The translations under genes and the position numbers were made by a program. DNA of 8,160 nt from Actinomycetota bacterium. GTDB lineage: Bacteria > Actinomycetota > Actinomycetes > Actinomycetales > Microbacteriaceae. Positions 5,989-8,160 of this stretch are shown one piece after another. How positions within the stretch are numbered: position 1 is the first letter of the stretch; every line of letters begins with the position of its first letter. The notes beneath the pieces are model-generated. The model did not search any database. It was not told the origin of the DNA and saw only the letters and a list, made by a program, of their open reading frames with translations. The stretch lies in NCBI GenBank assembly GCA_018895315.1, contig JAHIOK010000130.1, forward strand, positions 1 to 8,160, written 5' to 3'.

Positions 5989-7272
5989 GTGGCAACTGTG
6001 AACCCGCCGCGCGGCATGCGCGACTTCCTCCCCGCTGACAAAGCCCGACGCGAGCGCGCACTCGCCGTGATCCGCGAGCGGTACCGCGCGCACGGATTCG
6101 ACGAGATCGAGACACCCGTCATGGAGGAGTACGGGCGCCTGCACGCCGGAATCGGCGGCGATAACGAGAAGCTCGCCTACAACGTGCTCAAGCGCGGACT
6201 GGATGCCGAAGGCATCCGGTCCGCGGCGGACGACCCGGCAGCCCTCACTGATCTGGGCCTGCGCTACGACCTGACGGTGCCCCTGGCACGCTTCTACGCC
6301 TCGCACCGCGCGGAACTGCCCGGGGTGTTCCGATCGATCCAGATCGCACCGGTCTGGCGGGCGGAGCGGCCGCAGAAAGGGCGCTACCGCCAGTTCGTGC
6401 AGTGCGACATCGACATCATCGGCGAGACGACCTCGCGCGCTGAAGCCGAACTCGTCGTCGCGACTCTCGACACCGCGGACGCCTTGGGCCTGGAGGGCGG
6501 AAGCATCCGCATCAACGATCGCCGCGCCCTGGACTGGATGCTCGACAGCTTCGGCTTCACCGCTGAGGAGCGTCCCGGTGTCCTCATCACGATCGACAAG
6601 CTCGACAAGATCGGTGCCGAGGGAGTCGTTGCAGAGCTCCGTGCCCGCCGCGCCACCGCATCCGCCGCGGACGCGTTCGAGCAGTTCATGACCCGCCCGA
6701 TGACGATGGAGTACAACCCGTACGGGGAGCGTCAGATTCGCAAGCTTCTGCCGCCAGGGGCCCCCGACGACGTCGTGTCAGATCTGGTGGGCATCGGCGA
6801 CGCGGTCGCGGCGGCACGCGGTGTCACCGACGTCCCCCTCGTCTTCGATCCGTTCCTGGTGCGCGGCATGGGGTACTACACCGGCACGATCTTCGAGCTC
6901 GCGCACCCGAGCGTCGACTACTCGCTGGGCGGCGGCGGTCGCTACGACGGCATGATCGGTCGCTTCCTCGGCCAGGAGGTGCCCGCCGTGGGCTTCTCGA
7001 TCGGCTTCGAGCGGATCGTTGACCTGCTGCAGACGCCGACGGATGCCGCGGGCACCGCGATCGTCCTCGTCCACGACCGCGAGGTCGCCGCGGGTGACCT
7101 GCTGGCGCTCAAGGCCGCCCTGGTGGCGGAGGGCACGAGAGTGCGGCTCGAGGTGCGTGCGAAGAACCTCAAGCCGCTTCTCGAACGGGCCGCTGCCGAT
7201 GGATACTCATCGTTCGCGATCGTCGCCCCCGGGGCCTCCCGTGCGTCCCTCGAGGTCAAGCCGATCGCGTGA
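5989..7272 (+). CDS. hisS: Histidyl-tRNA synthetase
   Basis: This 427-residue class II aminoacyl-tRNA synthetase charges tRNA-His with histidine using ATP. It shows PRGMRDFLP at 7-15 at the N-terminus, motif 1 around 38-50, and RYDLTVPLARF (92-102). Motif 2 is VWRAERPQKGRYRQFVQCD (122-140). The histidine-specific segment is LVRGMGYYTGTIFEL (290-304), then YSLGGGGRYDGM and motif 3 VGFSIGFERI (334-343). The last 75 residues form the anticodon-binding domain (IVLVHDREV to LEVKPIA). The family usually has RGLDYY, so G295 replaces the common aspartate; such variants occur in some lineages as I recall. The GTG at 5989 is chosen because ggaaga (5975-5980) lies 8 nt upstream and the protein begins MATVNPPRGMRDF; the ATG at 5981 is out of frame and stops after six codons. 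The 3' end overlaps a minus-strand ORF by 17 bp. Confidence 0.97.
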   Translation: MATVNPPRGMRDFLPADKARRERALAVIRERYRAHGFDEIETPVMEEYGRLHAGIGGDNEKLAYNVLKRGLDAEGIRSAADDPAALTDLGLRYDLTVPLARFYASHRAELPGVFRSIQIAPVWRAERPQKGRYRQFVQCDIDIIGETTSRAEAELVVATLDTADALGLEGGSIRINDRRALDWMLDSFGFTAEERPGVLITIDKLDKIGAEGVVAELRARRATASAADAFEQFMTRPMTMEYNPYGERQIRKLLPPGAPDDVVSDLVGIGDAVAAARGVTDVPLVFDPFLVRGMGYYTGTIFELAHPSVDYSLGGGGRYDGMIGRFLGQEVPAVGFSIGFERIVDLLQTPTDAAGTAIVLVHDREVAAGDLLALKAALVAEGTRVRLEVRAKNLKPLLERAAADGYSSFAIVAPGASRASLEVKPIA

Positions 7273-7474
7273 CGCGCAGACGGATGACGCGGTAGGCGAT
7301 CCCCGCGAGCACGACGGCGGCACCTGCGGCGACCGACGGCCACGGCAGCGAGAACGCCAAGGTGAGGCATCCGATCGCTCCCGCTATCTGCAGGCCGCGC
7401 GGATACCGGCGGGCCGACCCGTGCTGGCGGAAGGCTGCTGCTGCCTGCACGGCCCGTGCCCACACCGCGAACAC
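7256..7474 (-). CDS. Small hydrophobic protein, possibly an APC-permease C-terminal remnant
   Basis: On the minus strand a 72-residue frame runs from GTG 7474 to a TGA at 7258-7256, inside the last codons of hisS. The RNA upstream of the GTG has agagggg, a reasonable ribosome binding site. The N-terminal stretch FAVWARAVQAAAAFRQ is followed by a basic segment (GSARRYPRG). Two hydrophobic segments come next, LQIAGAIGCLTLAFSL and SVAAGAAVVLAGIAYRVI, separated by PWP and ending in Arg-rich RLRVTR. The last 46 codons have strongly GC-rich third positions, supporting real coding. From memory, the GCLTLAFSLPWPSV pattern resembles the end of APC-superfamily amino-acid permeases. It may thus be the leftover tail of a decayed permease or a standalone small membrane protein. 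The frame stays open further upstream, but there it is only antisense to the methyltransferase gene. Function unknown. Confidence 0.45.
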   Translation of the reverse strand: MFAVWARAVQAAAAFRQHGSARRYPRGLQIAGAIGCLTLAFSLPWPSVAAGAAVVLAGIAYRVIRLRVTRSA

Positions 7475-7487
7475 TCCAGCCCCTCTG

Positions 7488-7516
7488 TTGACGAGAGGAA
7501 GGGGAGCCGCGACGCT
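7488..7516 (+). promoter_or_regulatory. Possible promoter of the O-methyltransferase gene
   Basis: TTGACG (7488-7493) is a good -35 match. At an exact 17-bp spacer is GACGCT (7511-7516), a weak -10 that keeps only the A and final T of TANNNT. It ends 6 nt before the ATG, the spacing expected for a leaderless transcript. The purine-rich agaggaagggg (7494-7504) could instead be a ribosome binding site, but it lies about 18 nt from the ATG, too far for normal use. Evidence is weak. Confidence 0.25.
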
Positions 7517-7522
7517 GAGCGC

Positions 7523-8160
7523 ATGACAGAACTCTCGCTGGATGCCGCGCGCCGCGTGGAGGAGTATCTGAGCGACACGCTGATCGGCCACGATGCCGCC
7601 CTGCAGGCGGCTCTGGACGATCAGGATGCCGCGGGGATGCGAGCGATCGAGGTCGCGCCCGTGGCGGGCAAGCTGCTGCATCTGCTCGTGCGCATCGCGG
7701 GAGCGCGGCGCGTGCTCGAGATCGGAACCCTCGGCGGATACTCCACGATCTGGCTCGCGCGCGCCGTCGGTGCACGCGGTGCCGTGCACACGATCGAAGC
7801 CGAGCCCGCCAACGCGGCCGTTGCCCGACGCAGCATCGACCGCGCCGGAGTGGGGGAGCGCGTCCACATCCACGTCGGTCACGCCGACGGCGTGCTGCCG
7901 ACCTTGCGCGGGCCCTTCGACTTCGTCTTCATCGACGCGGACAAGGAGTCGAACGCGCTGTATCTCGAGTGGGCGGCTCGGCTGGGGCATGCCGGAACCG
8001 TCGTGGTCATCGACAACATCGGGCGCTCGGGGGCGGTCGCCGATGCGGACTCCCGCAATTCCCAGGTCGTCGGAACCCGCGCAGCCCTCGACATGCTGGG
8101 CACCGATCCGCGGTTCGATGCGACAGCCCTGCAGACTCTCGACCGCAAGGGATGGGACGG
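7523..8160 (+). CDS. Family-3 (COMT-like) O-methyltransferase, N-terminal 212 residues
   Basis: The gene is cut off by the window end; 212 codons are visible, nearly the whole of a typical protein of about 220 residues. It is an S-adenosylmethionine-dependent O-methyltransferase of the caffeoyl-CoA/catechol type (PF01596). SAM motif I is VLEIGTLGGYSTIWLA (64-79), and the acidic end of the next strands is at IEAEPAN (91-97). The metal and catalytic residues match catechol O-methyltransferase: D138 with K141 in FIDADKE (COMT D141/K144) and D164-N165 in VVIDNIG (COMT D169/N170). The substrate is unknown; bacterial members methylate catechol-like hydroxyls on small molecules. ATG 7523 is the only start in frame for a long distance upstream. 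It is divergent from the small membrane ORF, with 48 bp between them. Confidence 0.92.
   Translation, partial: MTELSLDAARRVEEYLSDTLIGHDAALQAALDDQDAAGMRAIEVAPVAGKLLHLLVRIAGARRVLEIGTLGGYSTIWLARAVGARGAVHTIEAEPANAAVARRSIDRAGVGERVHIHVGHADGVLPTLRGPFDFVFIDADKESNALYLEWAARLGHAGTVVVIDNIGRSGAVADADSRNSQVVGTRAALDMLGTDPRFDATALQTLDRKGWD

Noticed and set aside
5913..6038. 41-codon ORF overlapping the start of hisS, considered as a leader peptide
   Set aside because: It has no ribosome binding site before its ATG, contains only one histidine, shows no attenuator-like hairpins, and overlaps hisS by about 50 nt.
1..8160. A novel defence, mobile or biosynthetic system
   Set aside because: All long genes are recognisable housekeeping or common accessory families; there are no transposases, integrases, CRISPR repeats, toxin-antitoxin pairs or clustered unknown genes.

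Overview
The window reads as ordinary chromosome from a high-GC actinobacterium, most likely Microbacterium or a close relative in the Microbacteriaceae. This rests on GC content near two thirds by eye, strong G/C preference at third codon positions, GTG starts, Shine-Dalgarno sites, and the actinobacterial flavour of the PEP carboxylase, NhaA, MazG and histidyl-tRNA synthetase. The genus is inferred from general resemblance, not from a search.

Left part (1-1216, + strand): the last 82 residues of an alpha/beta-hydrolase esterase; a left-handed beta-helix protein of the gamma-carbonic-anhydrase family in which all three zinc-ligand histidines appear replaced; and a small two-helix membrane protein whose reading frame is broken by what looks like one missing base. 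The next gene converges on it after only 7 bp.

Centre (1224-5869): a full-length phosphoenolpyruvate carboxylase gene (ppc, - strand) is divergent from an nhaA Na+/H+ antiporter gene (+ strand). The 132-bp region between them carries three GTGAC(G/A) repeats spaced exactly 18 bp apart, flanked by a candidate -10 box for each gene. nhaA overlaps the mazG nucleotide pyrophosphohydrolase gene by an ATGA junction, so the two are probably translationally coupled.

Right part (5870-8160): hisS (histidyl-tRNA synthetase, GTG start); then a short - strand membrane ORF that overlaps the 3' end of hisS by 17 bp and resembles the tail of an APC-type permease; then the start of a family-3 (COMT-like) O-methyltransferase that runs off the window.

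The genes cover anaplerotic carbon metabolism (Ppc), sodium/pH homeostasis (NhaA), nucleotide-pool cleaning (MazG) and translation (HisS). I see no mobile element, CRISPR array, rRNA or tRNA, and no convincing new multi-gene system. The points most worth a second look are the GTGAC repeats, the ligand-less carbonic-anhydrase homologue, the frameshifted membrane gene, the altered pH-sensor residues of NhaA, the permease-like fragment beside hisS, and a strong excess of the hexamer GGATGC across the window. No stretch longer than about 150 bp lacks a gene.
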